In this document: positions 16,156-24,373 of the stretch, in pieces
Layout: the number at the start of each line of letters is the position of its first letter
Position numbering within the stretch: position 1 is the stretch's first letter
NCBI RefSeq assembly: GCF_907164555.1
Contig: NZ_CAJQZC010000012.1
Span: forward strand, 62,001 to 126,000
DNA length: 64,000 nucleotides
Source of the DNA: Paraburkholderia saeva
GTDB taxonomy: Bacteria > Pseudomonadota > Gammaproteobacteria > Burkholderiales > Burkholderiaceae
Direction of reading: 5' to 3'
Program-made: the position numbers and the translations under genes
Notes under the pieces: model-generated
Database searches by the model: none
Seen by the model: only the letters and a program-made list of their open reading frames with translations
Told to the model about the DNA's origin: nothing

Positions 16156-18172
16156 TCCAATGGACACCGCACTGCCGCACGACGTGCCGTCGGGGACGCC
16201 GGCTGGACTGCCTGATCCGTCGACGCTGGCGCAGCTTGCCAATGCGTTTTTCAAGGCATTGCCAGGCGGTGAAGCGCCTTTGACAACGCCAGCCAGCGTG
16301 CCGGATGCGGGGGGCGTGCTTCCGTACGCGGCGCCCGTTTTGGCGGAAGCGGGCAATCCCGCACCGGCCGGTTCGCCGTTCGCGGGTCCGGGTGGTACCG
16401 GAACTGGCATTCCGGGCGCGGCATTGCCACAAGGTCACGTGCCCGGCGGTAATCTGCTGCCGGCGGCACCGACGCATGTGCTCTCGCTCGGCAACCGTGC
16501 GCCATCGCTCGTTCCGCACGCCGTTGCACCGAACGGCGTGCCTGACACCGTCACGACCGTCGCGCCCGCGCTCGATCCGCGTTTTGGCGGCGCGGCGCTC
16601 GGTGTGTCCGAAGGCCTCGGCGCGCAGCGTCCGCCGGCAGGCGGGGCGCCTTTGCCGACGTCGTCGCCGTATTATTTTCTCGGTGAATCGGGCCTGCCGG
16701 GCGCTGCCAGCGGCGGCGCTCCGGACATTGTCGTGCCGCACTGGAACGACGTGAGCGCGCAATCGTTCGGCTTGCCAGGCGTTGATCAACCGCTTTCCGC
16801 GCAGGCCTTTCCCTATGACGCGTCCGTCGGTGCCGTACCGGGTGCGGGTGCGCCGGGCCATACGGCTTCGCGGTATTTCGTCGACGACGCGGCCGCCGCT
16901 CACGCGGCGCCGGGGCGCGGTGATGCGGTGCCACGCGTGGGCGGTTCCGCCCATCCGCCATTCGACGTTCATGCGATTCGCCGCGACTTCCCGATCCTGC
17001 AGGAGCGCGTGAACGGCCGGCAACTGGTGTGGTTCGACAACGCTGCCACGACGCATAAGCCGCAGTCGGTGATTGATCGCCTTGCGTACTTTTATGCGCA
17101 CGAGAACTCCAACATCCACCGGGCAGCGCACGCGCTTGCTGGACGCGCCACCGACGCGTACGAAGCCGCACGCAGCACAGTGCAGCGTTTCATCGGCGCG
17201 TCGTCGCCCGACGAAATCATCTTCGTGCGCGGCACCACCGAAGCCATCAACCTGATTGCGAAAACGTGGGGTGTGAAGCACGTGGGTGAGGGCGATGAAA
17301 TCATCGTGTCGCACCTGGAACATCACGCGAACATCGTGCCGTGGCAACAGCTTGCCGCGCAAACCGGCGCGAAGCTGCGTGTGATTCCGGTCGACGACAG
17401 CGGTCAGGTGTTGCTCGACGAATACCGCCGCCTGCTGAACGACCGCACGAAGATCGTGTCGGTGACGCAGGTGTCGAATGCACTTGGCACGGTGGTGCCC
17501 GTCAGGGAAATCGTCGAGCTGGCGCATCGTGTGGGTGCAAAGGCGCTCGTGGACGGCGCACAGTCGGTGTCGCATATGCGCGTAGACGTGCAGGCTATCG
17601 ATGCGGATTTTTTCGTGTTTTCCGGCCACAAGGTGTTCGGCCCGACCGGCATCGGCGTGGTGTACGGCAAGCGCGAAATTCTCGAAGACATGCCGCCGTG
17701 GCAGGGCGGCGGCAACATGATCTCCGATGTGACCTTCGAGCGCACCGTGTTCCAGCCACCACCGGGCCGCTTCGAGGCAGGCACGGGCAACATTGCCGAC
17801 GCCGTGGGTCTCGGTGCCGCGCTCGACTATGTGACGCGGGTGGGCATTGAAAACATCGCGCGCTACGAGCACGACCTGCTTGCCTATGCGACAAGCGTGT
17901 TGCAGCCCGTACCCGGCGTGCGGCTGATCGGCACGGCGCGTGACAAGGCGAGCGTGCTGTCGTTCGTGTTGAAAGGCTACGAAACGGAAGAGGTGGGCAG
18001 TGCGCTGAACGAAGAAGGCATCGCCGTACGATCGGGCCATCATTGCGCACAGCCGATTTTGCGGCGCTTCGGCCTCGAGGCAACCGTGCGGCCGTCGCTC
18101 GCGTTCTACAACACGTGCGATGAAGTCGATGCACTGGTATCGGTCGTGCGCCGGCTTTCGGCGCGTCGTTAA
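16133..18172 (+). CDS. encapsulin cargo cysteine desulfurase (SufS-like)
   Basis: 679 aa in two parts. Residues 1 to about 270 are a Pro/Gly/Ala-rich, low-complexity, probably disordered region, typical of Family 2A cargo and used for shell targeting. From about residue 275 there is a group II cysteine desulfurase with 'FDNAATTHKPQSVIDRL', the PLP lysine K500 in 'SGHKVFGPTG' and the catalytic C638 in 'RSGHHCAQPIL'. It removes sulfur from cysteine as persulfide. The start overlaps the shell gene by 23 nt. An ATG at 16160 (4 nt after the shell stop) is an alternative; neither has a strong ribosome binding site, suggesting translational coupling. Confidence 0.92.
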   Translation, partial: TIQIPTSNPMDTALPHDVPSGTPAGLPDPSTLAQLANAFFKALPGGEAPLTTPASVPDAGGVLPYAAPVLAEAGNPAPAGSPFAGPGGTGTGIPGAALPQGHVPGGNLLPAAPTHVLSLGNRAPSLVPHAVAPNGVPDTVTTVAPALDPRFGGAALGVSEGLGAQRPPAGGAPLPTSSPYYFLGESGLPGAASGGAPDIVVPHWNDVSAQSFGLPGVDQPLSAQAFPYDASVGAVPGAGAPGHTASRYFVDDAAAAHAAPGRGDAVPRVGGSAHPPFDVHAIRRDFPILQERVNGRQLVWFDNAATTHKPQSVIDRLAYFYAHENSNIHRAAHALAGRATDAYEAARSTVQRFIGASSPDEIIFVRGTTEAINLIAKTWGVKHVGEGDEIIVSHLEHHANIVPWQQLAAQTGAKLRVIPVDDSGQVLLDEYRRLLNDRTKIVSVTQVSNALGTVVPVREIVELAHRVGAKALVDGAQSVSHMRVDVQAIDADFFVFSGHKVFGPTGIGVVYGKREILEDMPPWQGGGNMISDVTFERTVFQPPPGRFEAGTGNIADAVGLGAALDYVTRVGIENIARYEHDLLAYATSVLQPVPGVRLIGTARDKASVLSFVLKGYETEEVGSALNEEGIAVRSGHHCAQPILRRFGLEATVRPSLAFYNTCDEVDALVSVVRRLSARR

Positions 18173-18245
18173 GTCGTCAGGTCGTTGAACAAGACCCTTT
18201 CCGCGCAACATTCGCTACACGCTCAATATGGTGCCGCCGTGAGGC

Positions 18246-18318
18246 TCGGCAATCGATTCGCGCGCTGCACGAGTCGATTGCCGACCCTCGATTCGCGGGC
18301 GCGTGTTCTCGCGCCCGC
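18246..18318 (+). terminator. double hairpin after the encapsulin operon
   Basis: The first hairpin has 11-bp arms TCGGCAATCGA / TCGATTGCCGA (18246-18284). The second is a perfect 9-bp stem GCGGGCGCG / CGCGCCCGC (18295-18318), with CTTTT 7 nt later. This probably ends the encapsulin transcript before the GntR promoter. The lack of an immediate U-tract keeps confidence moderate. Confidence 0.6.
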
Positions 18319-18368
18319 ACACCTGCTTTTATAGATATCAGAAAATCTTCGTTTGTCGTCTCTAACGG

Positions 18369-18402
18369 CTTGTTTAGACTCGTTTCGTCTTGTCATAACA
18401 AG
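18369..18402. promoter_or_regulatory. two HutC-type operator sites before the GntR gene
   Basis: CTTGTCATAACAAG (18389-18402) and a degenerate CTTGTTTAGACTCG (18369-18382) both fit the HutC-subfamily pattern CTTGTnTAnACAAG and start 20 bp apart. The nearer one ends 5 bp before the start codon, so autorepression of the operon is likely. Confidence 0.65.
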
Positions 18403-18407
18403 TTGCG

Positions 18408-19181
18408 ATGACCCACCCTCTTGCCACTGTATTGCCGTTGTCGGCGGCGCCGCTCTACGCCCGGGTGAAGGAGGCGCTGCGCGCACGCATCCTCGACGGA
18501 ACCTACGCACCGCACGACCAGATGCCGTCGGAGCACGAGTTGTGCGCAATGTTCGAGGTCAGCCGGATTACGGTCAGGCAGGCGCTCGGCGACCTTCAGA
18601 AAGAAGGTTTGCTGTTCAGGATCCATGGCAAGGGGACGTTTGTTTCCAGACCCAAGGCGTTCCAGAACGTGACATCGCTGCAGGGCTTCGCAGAGGCGAT
18701 GTCGTCCATGGGGTACGAAATCGTCAACCGGCTGCGGCGCTTTCGGGTCGTCAATGCGGATCGCCACGTGGCCAGCCGCCTGAACCTGCCGGAAGGCGCG
18801 AAGGTCGTGGAGATCCACCGGATACGGCTCCTGAACCGCGCGCCGGTCTCACTGGAGATCACCTACGTCCCCGAGGCGCTCGAAAAGCGCCTCGCGAACG
18901 CCGACCTCGTGACGCGCGACATCTTCCTGATCCTCGAAAACGACTGCGGACTTTCGCTCGGCCATGCGGATGTGTCGATCGACGCCATCCTTGCCGACGA
19001 CGAAATCGGCGCCGCGCTGCAGGTCGAGGAGGGGAGCCCCGTACTGCGGATCGAACGCCTGACCCACAGCGCGGACGGCGCGCCCATCGACTATGAATAT
19101 CTTTATTTTCGCGGCGATGCATTCCAGTACCGGCTGCGCATCGATCGTGAGAAGAAACGCAGGAATGCGAGGAAAGCGTGA
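18408..19181 (+). CDS. GntR-family regulator, HutC subfamily
   Basis: 257 aa. The N-terminal winged helix ('MPSEHELCAMFEVSRITVRQALGDLQKEGLLFRIHGKGTFV' region, about residues 10-75) is followed by a UTRA ligand-binding domain ('VVEIHRIRLLNRAPVSLEITYVP', 'RIERLTHSADGAPIDYEY'). It should repress the sulfur operon that starts right after it: its stop overlaps the flavoprotein start. A small ligand, perhaps the transported sulfonate or a breakdown product, would relieve repression. The two HutC-type boxes immediately upstream support autoregulation. Confidence 0.87.
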   Translation: MTHPLATVLPLSAAPLYARVKEALRARILDGTYAPHDQMPSEHELCAMFEVSRITVRQALGDLQKEGLLFRIHGKGTFVSRPKAFQNVTSLQGFAEAMSSMGYEIVNRLRRFRVVNADRHVASRLNLPEGAKVVEIHRIRLLNRAPVSLEITYVPEALEKRLANADLVTRDIFLILENDCGLSLGHADVSIDAILADDEIGAALQVEEGSPVLRIERLTHSADGAPIDYEYLYFRGDAFQYRLRIDREKKRRNARKA

Positions 19182-20932
19182 TGAACACACATGTTCTGGA
19201 ATACGACGTCGTGGTGGTCGGCGGTGGAACGGCTGGGCCGATGGCGGCAGTCAAGGCAAAGGAGCGCGATCCCTCGCTTAAGGTGCTGCTGCTGGAGAAG
19301 GCCAACGTCAAGCGTAGCGGCGCGATATCGATGGGAATGGACGGGCTGAACAACGCGATCATTCCTGGCCACGCGACACCCGAGCAATACACGAGGGAGA
19401 TCACCATTGCGAACGATGGCATTGTCGACCAGTCGGCGGTGTACGCGTACGCGCGACATAGCTTCAGGACAATCGAGGAACTGGATCGCTGGGGCGTGAA
19501 GTTCGAAAAGGACAGCACGGGTGATTACGCTGTCAGGAAGGTGCACCACATGGGCTCATATGTGCTGCCCATGCCTGAGGGCCACAGCATCAAGAAGGTG
19601 CTCTACCGGCAGCTCAAGCGCGCACGTGTCGCCATCACCAACAGGATCGTCGCGACGCGGCTCCTGACCGATGCGACCGGCCGCGTCTGCGGCGTACTCG
19701 GCTTCGACTGCCGCACCGCGGACTTTTACATTGTGCGCGCCAAGGCCGTGATATTGAGTTGCGGTGCCGCCGGCCGGCTGGGGCTTCCAGCCTCGGGCTA
19801 TCTGATGGGCACGTATGAGAATCCGACCAATGCCGGCGACGGGTATGCGATGGCCTACCACGCCGGCGCGGCGCTCGCGAACCTCGAATGTTTCCAGATC
19901 AATCCGTTGATCAAGGACTACAACGGCCCGGCGTGCGCCTACGTGACGGGTCCGTTGGGCGGCTTCACGGCGAACGGCAAGGGCGAGCGCTTCATCGAAT
20001 GCGATTACTGGAGCGGCCAGATGATGTGGGAGTTCTATCAGGAACTGCAAAGCGGAAACGGACCTGTGTTCCTGAAGCTCGATCACCTCGCCGAGGAAAC
20101 GATCAAAACGATCGAGGACATCCTTCATACCAACGAGCGCCCGAGCCGCGGGCGCTTCCATGCCGGGCGCGGCACCGATTACCGGCAGCAGATGGTCGAG
20201 ATGCACATTTCGGAGATCGGTTTTTGCAGCGGCCACAGCGCATCGGGCGTGTATGTCGACGAGCATGCTCAAACGACAGTACCGGGTCTGTACGCTGCGG
20301 GTGACATGGCGGCGGTGCCCCACAACTACATGCTCGGCGCTTTCACCTACGGCTGGTTCGCCGGATGGAACGCGGCCGAAGATGTTGCGGGGCGCGCGTT
20401 TTCGCCGCTCGATGACGAACAGATTGCCGCCGAGCGGCAGCGCATCTACGCACCGCTCGAGCGCGAAACCGGACTCGCGCCCGCCCAGGTCGAATACAAG
20501 TTGCGACGCATGGTGAATGACTATCTGCAGCCGCCCAAGGTCACTCGCAAAATGGAAATCGGGCTGCAGCGCTTCGAGGAAATCAGCGCCGATATTGGCG
20601 AGATCAAGGCGGACAACCCGCATGAGCTGATGCGCGCCGCGGAGGTGCGGGCCATCCGGGATTGCGCGGAAATGGCCGCGCGCGCATCGCTCTTCCGGAC
20701 CGAAAGCCGCTGGGGGCTCTATCACCATCGGGTCGACTATCCGCTGCGCAACGACGACGAGTGGTTCTGCCACACGCATCTGTTCAAGGACGCGTCCGGC
20801 AGGATGAAGAGCGCGAAGCGCGCCGTCGAAGCTTATGTGGTGCCGCCCGGCGATGGCGAAAGTCAGGCTTACCAGAAACTGCGTATTGGCGGCCGGGCGC
20901 CTGAACCTGTGCTCGCGCCGGAATCTGTCTGA
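19181..20932 (+). CDS. APS-reductase-alpha-like flavoprotein
   Basis: 583 aa from the ATG at 19181 (GAGGAAA upstream); a GTG one codon earlier is in frame. FAD-binding motif 'VVVGGGTAGPMAAVKAKE' at the N-terminus and the fumarate reductase/AprA-type fold ('GFCSGHSASGVYVDEHAQTTVPGLYAAGDMAA'). It pairs with the downstream ferredoxin as AprA does with AprB. No sulfate adenylyltransferase or sulfite reductase gene is nearby, so true dissimilatory APS reduction is unlikely. I recall that AsfA/AsfB of Pseudomonas putida aryl-sulfonate desulfonation are of this type, making sulfonate cleavage a plausible role. Confidence 0.8.
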   Translation: MNTHVLEYDVVVVGGGTAGPMAAVKAKERDPSLKVLLLEKANVKRSGAISMGMDGLNNAIIPGHATPEQYTREITIANDGIVDQSAVYAYARHSFRTIEELDRWGVKFEKDSTGDYAVRKVHHMGSYVLPMPEGHSIKKVLYRQLKRARVAITNRIVATRLLTDATGRVCGVLGFDCRTADFYIVRAKAVILSCGAAGRLGLPASGYLMGTYENPTNAGDGYAMAYHAGAALANLECFQINPLIKDYNGPACAYVTGPLGGFTANGKGERFIECDYWSGQMMWEFYQELQSGNGPVFLKLDHLAEETIKTIEDILHTNERPSRGRFHAGRGTDYRQQMVEMHISEIGFCSGHSASGVYVDEHAQTTVPGLYAAGDMAAVPHNYMLGAFTYGWFAGWNAAEDVAGRAFSPLDDEQIAAERQRIYAPLERETGLAPAQVEYKLRRMVNDYLQPPKVTRKMEIGLQRFEEISADIGEIKADNPHELMRAAEVRAIRDCAEMAARASLFRTESRWGLYHHRVDYPLRNDDEWFCHTHLFKDASGRMKSAKRAVEAYVVPPGDGESQAYQKLRIGGRAPEPVLAPESV

Positions 20933-20943
20933 ACGGAGCCATC

Positions 20944-21189
20944 ATGTCCTATACGCCTCACGAGATTTTTCAGCGCAGCACGGCACCTGTCACCGTCGAC
21001 GAGGACAAATGCATTGCCGACAAGGGCTGCACGGTGTGCGTCGACGTCTGTCCGCTGGACCTGCTGGCGATCGACCTGACCAAAGGCAAGGCCTACATGA
21101 AGTTCGACGAATGCTGGTACTGCATGCCGTGCGAACAGGACTGCCCGACCGGAGCGGTCAGAGTCGAGATTCCTTACCTGCTGCGCTAA
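20944..21189 (+). CDS. AprB-like 2x[4Fe-4S] ferredoxin
   Basis: 81 aa with two cluster motifs: 'CIADKGCTVCVDVCP' (about residues 24-38) and 'CWYCMPCEQDCP' (about residues 59-70). It lies 11 nt after the flavoprotein and should pass electrons to or from its FAD, as AprB does for AprA. It lacks the long C-terminal wrap of true AprB, so it is a minimal version. Cytosolic. The same pair appears in the asfAB aryl-sulfonate systems as I remember them. Confidence 0.85.
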   Translation: MSYTPHEIFQRSTAPVTVDEDKCIADKGCTVCVDVCPLDLLAIDLTKGKAYMKFDECWYCMPCEQDCPTGAVRVEIPYLLR

Positions 21190-21225
21190 CGCGGCGTTCC
21201 ACAGTCACTCATACAGGGTTGTGTG

Positions 21226-22653
21226 ATGAAAACTCTCAAATGGATGCGAGCTTTCGCGGTTCCCGTTTTCCTTGTTGCATCGATGGGCGCCGCACGCGCA
21301 GAGACGGTCCGCGTCGCGATCGGCACGCAGGATACGACGATCAATTGCGCAACCGGCGGCCTGATGATCCGCGAATTGCATCTGCTCGACAAATACCTGC
21401 CGCATGACGGCAAGTACAAGGACGTCCAGTACGACATCCAGTGGAAGGACTTCACGTCGGGCGCCCCGCTCACCAACGAGATGGTGGCCGGCAGGCTCGA
21501 TTTCGGGGCGATGGCCGATTTTCCCGGCACGCTCAACGCAGCGGCGTTCAAAAAGGCGGGCAAGAAGAGCGAGTTCATTACCGTACTCTCGGGTAGTACC
21601 GAAGGCAGCGGCAACGGCATTGTCGTGCCGGTCGGCTCGCCCGTTCACTCGCTCGCGGACCTCAAGGGCAAGACGATCTCGGTGCCGTTCGCATCGACCT
21701 CGCATGCCATGCTGCTGCGCGCGATCAAGGCGCAGGGTTGGGATCCGGAAACCGACGTCAACATCATCACGCAGGCGCCGGAAGTGGCCGGCAGCGCGCT
21801 CAAGGCGCACAAGATCGACGCGCATGCCGATTTCGTGCCGTTCGCCGATCTTTTCCCGTACCGGGGTTTCGCGCAAAAAATCTACGACGGTTCGCAAACG
21901 CATGCGCCGACGTTCCATGGTGCGCTCGTCAACGTCGACTACGCGAAGCAGTATCCGGAGATCGTGGTCGCGTATCTGCGGGCAACCATCGAGGCGAATC
22001 GCCTGATGGCGCAGGACCCTGAAAAATACAGCCTGCTGATCGAGAAGGTGACCGGCATCGAGGCGACCGTAGATTATCTGTACCACGGGCCCCTCGGCCT
22101 GCAGACGCGCGACCTGACCTGGAAGCCGGAATACCGTCAGGCCGTGGCGAGTGCGATCGATACGCTCAAGCTGCTGAAAAAGACCGATGTCGAACTCGAC
22201 GCCAACTCGATCATCGACGACCACTTCATCCGCGAGGCGTTCAAGGAATCAGGCCTCGACTACGCCGCCGCGCTCGCCAGCTACGCGAAGCAGCCGCTCG
22301 TGGCCAACGACGCGCAGACGGGCAAGCCAATCACCCGCTTTTACGACGTCGCCCAGATATGGGTGGAAGGCGAGAGCAAAGTACGCAGCTACGCGCAGCC
22401 GCAGGAGGCATTCGGCGCGCTGGAAAGTCTGACGAAGCAGGGCAGGCAGGTGCGTGCGGTGTTCGCCCAGGACCACGGGACCGGGTTGAAGCTTCTTGCC
22501 GGTCAGGCATGGTATGTCCGCTCCGCGAACGGGCAGATCGCGGCTTTCCTGCTGCGGACGAGCGCGGACACCTACGCGAAGCAGGTCAGCGGAAACGTCG
22601 TCGATTACGCGTCTGCGCGCGCCGACGTGGCCCAGGCCCTGGCTGCGCGTTAA
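21226..22653 (+). CDS. sulfonate/nitrate-type ABC substrate-binding protein with extra C-terminal domain
   Basis: 475 aa from the ATG at 21226; a GTG one codon earlier is possible. Signal peptide 'MKTLKWMRAFAVPVFLVASMGAARA', then a TauA/SsuA/NrtA-type binding domain ('DFGAMADFPGTLNAAAF', 'SLADLKGKTISVPFASTSHAMLLRAI') to about residue 330. Usual family members end there. About 120 more residues follow ('FYDVAQIWVEG', 'AVFAQDHGTG', 'AWYVRSANGQIAAFLL'), with a faint NosL-like pattern but without its Cys and Met ligands. It should be periplasmic and feed the permease and ATPase encoded next. Confidence 0.82.
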   Translation: MKTLKWMRAFAVPVFLVASMGAARAETVRVAIGTQDTTINCATGGLMIRELHLLDKYLPHDGKYKDVQYDIQWKDFTSGAPLTNEMVAGRLDFGAMADFPGTLNAAAFKKAGKKSEFITVLSGSTEGSGNGIVVPVGSPVHSLADLKGKTISVPFASTSHAMLLRAIKAQGWDPETDVNIITQAPEVAGSALKAHKIDAHADFVPFADLFPYRGFAQKIYDGSQTHAPTFHGALVNVDYAKQYPEIVVAYLRATIEANRLMAQDPEKYSLLIEKVTGIEATVDYLYHGPLGLQTRDLTWKPEYRQAVASAIDTLKLLKKTDVELDANSIIDDHFIREAFKESGLDYAAALASYAKQPLVANDAQTGKPITRFYDVAQIWVEGESKVRSYAQPQEAFGALESLTKQGRQVRAVFAQDHGTGLKLLAGQAWYVRSANGQIAAFLLRTSADTYAKQVSGNVVDYASARADVAQALAAR

Positions 22654-22696
22654 AGCGGTCCCGGCCCGGCATCGCAACCCTGCGAGGAATTCAGGC

Positions 22697-23545
22697 ATGG
22701 CAACTTCTCTTGCACCTACCGAAAGCGGCAGCATGTCGTCGGCCTCCAGCCGGCCCTCGTCTGGCATCCCTGCCGGACGATGGATCTGGCGTTGTGTTTC
22801 GCTGCTGGCCTGTGTGGGCCTGTGGCAGATCGCGGCGCAGTACAAGGTGTCGCTCGGCTTCGTGACGATGGCGAACGTGCCCGCACCCACCGATGTCGCA
22901 CCGGCGTTCTGGCATCTGCTGCATTCGCCGAAACTGCCGATGCATCTCTTCTCCAGCATCGTTCGCGTGCTGGCCGGATTCTGCGCGGCCGCGGCAGTGG
23001 GTATTGGCTTCGGCCTCGCGATCGGGCGCTACCGCGCGTTCGAGGACACGGTCCTGCCATCGCTTGAAGTGCTGCGCCCGATTCCGGCCGTCGCGTGGAT
23101 TCCGCTGTCGATCCTGATGTTCCCGTCTTCCGAGATGAGCATGATGTTCATCACGTTCGTCGGCGCGCTGTTTCCGATCCTGCTGAACACGATTCATGGC
23201 GTCGAAGGCGTCGACCCGCGTCTCGTCGCGACGGCTCGCAGTCTTGGCACGCGTCGCATGTCGCTCTTCAGGGAGGTGATTCTGCCTGGCGCTGCGCCCG
23301 CCATTGTGACCGGCCTGTCGATCGGTATGGGCACCGCCTGGTTCTGCCTGATCACTGCCGAGATGATTGCAGGGCAGTACGGAATCGGCTACTTCACATG
23401 GGAGTCTTACACGTTGCAGAACTACGCGAATATCGTCGTCGGCATGCTGCTGATCGGTGCGCTCGGCATGGGTAGCAGCGTGCTCGTCAAGCGTCTGGGG
23501 CTGACGCTGATGCCGTGGTACCGGCTGGGCGAGGTTCGCCGATGA
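22697..23545 (+). CDS. ABC transporter permease, sulfonate/nitrate type
   Basis: 282 aa, start at 22697 with GAGGAA about 9 nt upstream. A Ser-rich cytosolic N-terminus is followed by about six membrane helices and the EAA loop 'ATARSLGTRRMSLFREVILPGAAPAIVTG', typical of SsuC/TauC permeases that contact the ATPase. It overlaps the ATPase start by 4 nt. It forms an inner-membrane importer with the genes on both sides. Confidence 0.88.
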   Translation: MATSLAPTESGSMSSASSRPSSGIPAGRWIWRCVSLLACVGLWQIAAQYKVSLGFVTMANVPAPTDVAPAFWHLLHSPKLPMHLFSSIVRVLAGFCAAAAVGIGFGLAIGRYRAFEDTVLPSLEVLRPIPAVAWIPLSILMFPSSEMSMMFITFVGALFPILLNTIHGVEGVDPRLVATARSLGTRRMSLFREVILPGAAPAIVTGLSIGMGTAWFCLITAEMIAGQYGIGYFTWESYTLQNYANIVVGMLLIGALGMGSSVLVKRLGLTLMPWYRLGEVRR

Positions 23546-24330
23546 GCGCCGTGCCGATCCCCGACGCGGCCGCCGGGCGCGTCGATGTACGTGCCGTCAG
23601 CATCGACGTGGGGCCGCAGAACGAGCGCTTCACCGCGCTGGAACGCCTCGACTTCACCATCGAGCCGGGCGAGTTCGTCTGGGTGCTGGGTCCTTCCGGC
23701 TGTGGCAAGTCCACCTTGCTCGGAGCGATAGCGGGGCACGTGCCGCTCTCGCGCGGCGAGATCGCCGTCGACGGCGAACCGGTCGAGGGTCCCCACCGCA
23801 ACCGCGGTCTCGTGTTCCAGCAACACACGCTGTTTCCGTGGAAGCGCGTGATCGACAACGTCGCGTTCGGACTCAAGATGAACGGGCTCGGCCTCGCTGT
23901 GCGGCATCGTGAGGCACGCGATCTGCTGGCGCTTGTCGGATTGCAGGGTTTCGAATCGCGCTATCCGGCGCAACTGTCGGGCGGGATGCAGCAGCGCGTC
24001 GAGATCGCGCGGGCGTTGATCAACCGGCCGCACGTTCTGCTGATGGACGAGCCGTTCGGCGCACTCGACGCACAGACCCGCCGGATGATGCAGAGCCTGC
24101 TCCTCGATGTATGGACGCGCATGCGTACCACGGTGCTCTTCGTGACGCACGATATCGACGAAGCGCTGTTTCTCGCGGATCGCATCCTTGTGCTGTCGCA
24201 CCGACCTGCACGCATCGTCGCCGATATCACGGTGCCGCTCGCGCGGCCACGCGATGACGAAAGCACGGTCGCAGCGGAGTTCATCGACATCAAGCGCCGC
24301 TGTCTGGCGCTGCTGCGCGATACCGCCTGA
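23542..24330 (+). CDS. ABC transporter ATPase, sulfonate/nitrate type
   Basis: 262 aa. Walker A 'GPSGCGKST', Q-loop 'VFQQHTLFPWK', signature 'LSGGMQQRVEIARAL', Walker B 'VLLMDEPFGALD' and H-loop 'FVTHD' are all intact. It is the SsuB/TauB-type motor of the importer, coupled to the permease by an ATGA overlap. The start at 23542 is preferred to an upstream in-frame ATG inside the permease gene. Confidence 0.9.
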   Translation: MSAVPIPDAAAGRVDVRAVSIDVGPQNERFTALERLDFTIEPGEFVWVLGPSGCGKSTLLGAIAGHVPLSRGEIAVDGEPVEGPHRNRGLVFQQHTLFPWKRVIDNVAFGLKMNGLGLAVRHREARDLLALVGLQGFESRYPAQLSGGMQQRVEIARALINRPHVLLMDEPFGALDAQTRRMMQSLLLDVWTRMRTTVLFVTHDIDEALFLADRILVLSHRPARIVADITVPLARPRDDESTVAAEFIDIKRRCLALLRDTA

Positions 24331-24373
24331 CCGGCAATTCACACTGTTTTTTGCTTCAATCCATAGCGACCCA

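Noticed and set aside
16022..18211. 729-codon open frame on the minus strand
   Set aside because: It mirrors the cargo desulfurase and the 3' end of the shell gene; the product is Arg/His-rich without any domain.
19181..21189. true dissimilatory APS reductase (aprBA)
   Set aside because: No sat, dsr, hdr or qmo genes are nearby, the beta subunit is minimal, and a sulfonate-type importer is in the same operon.
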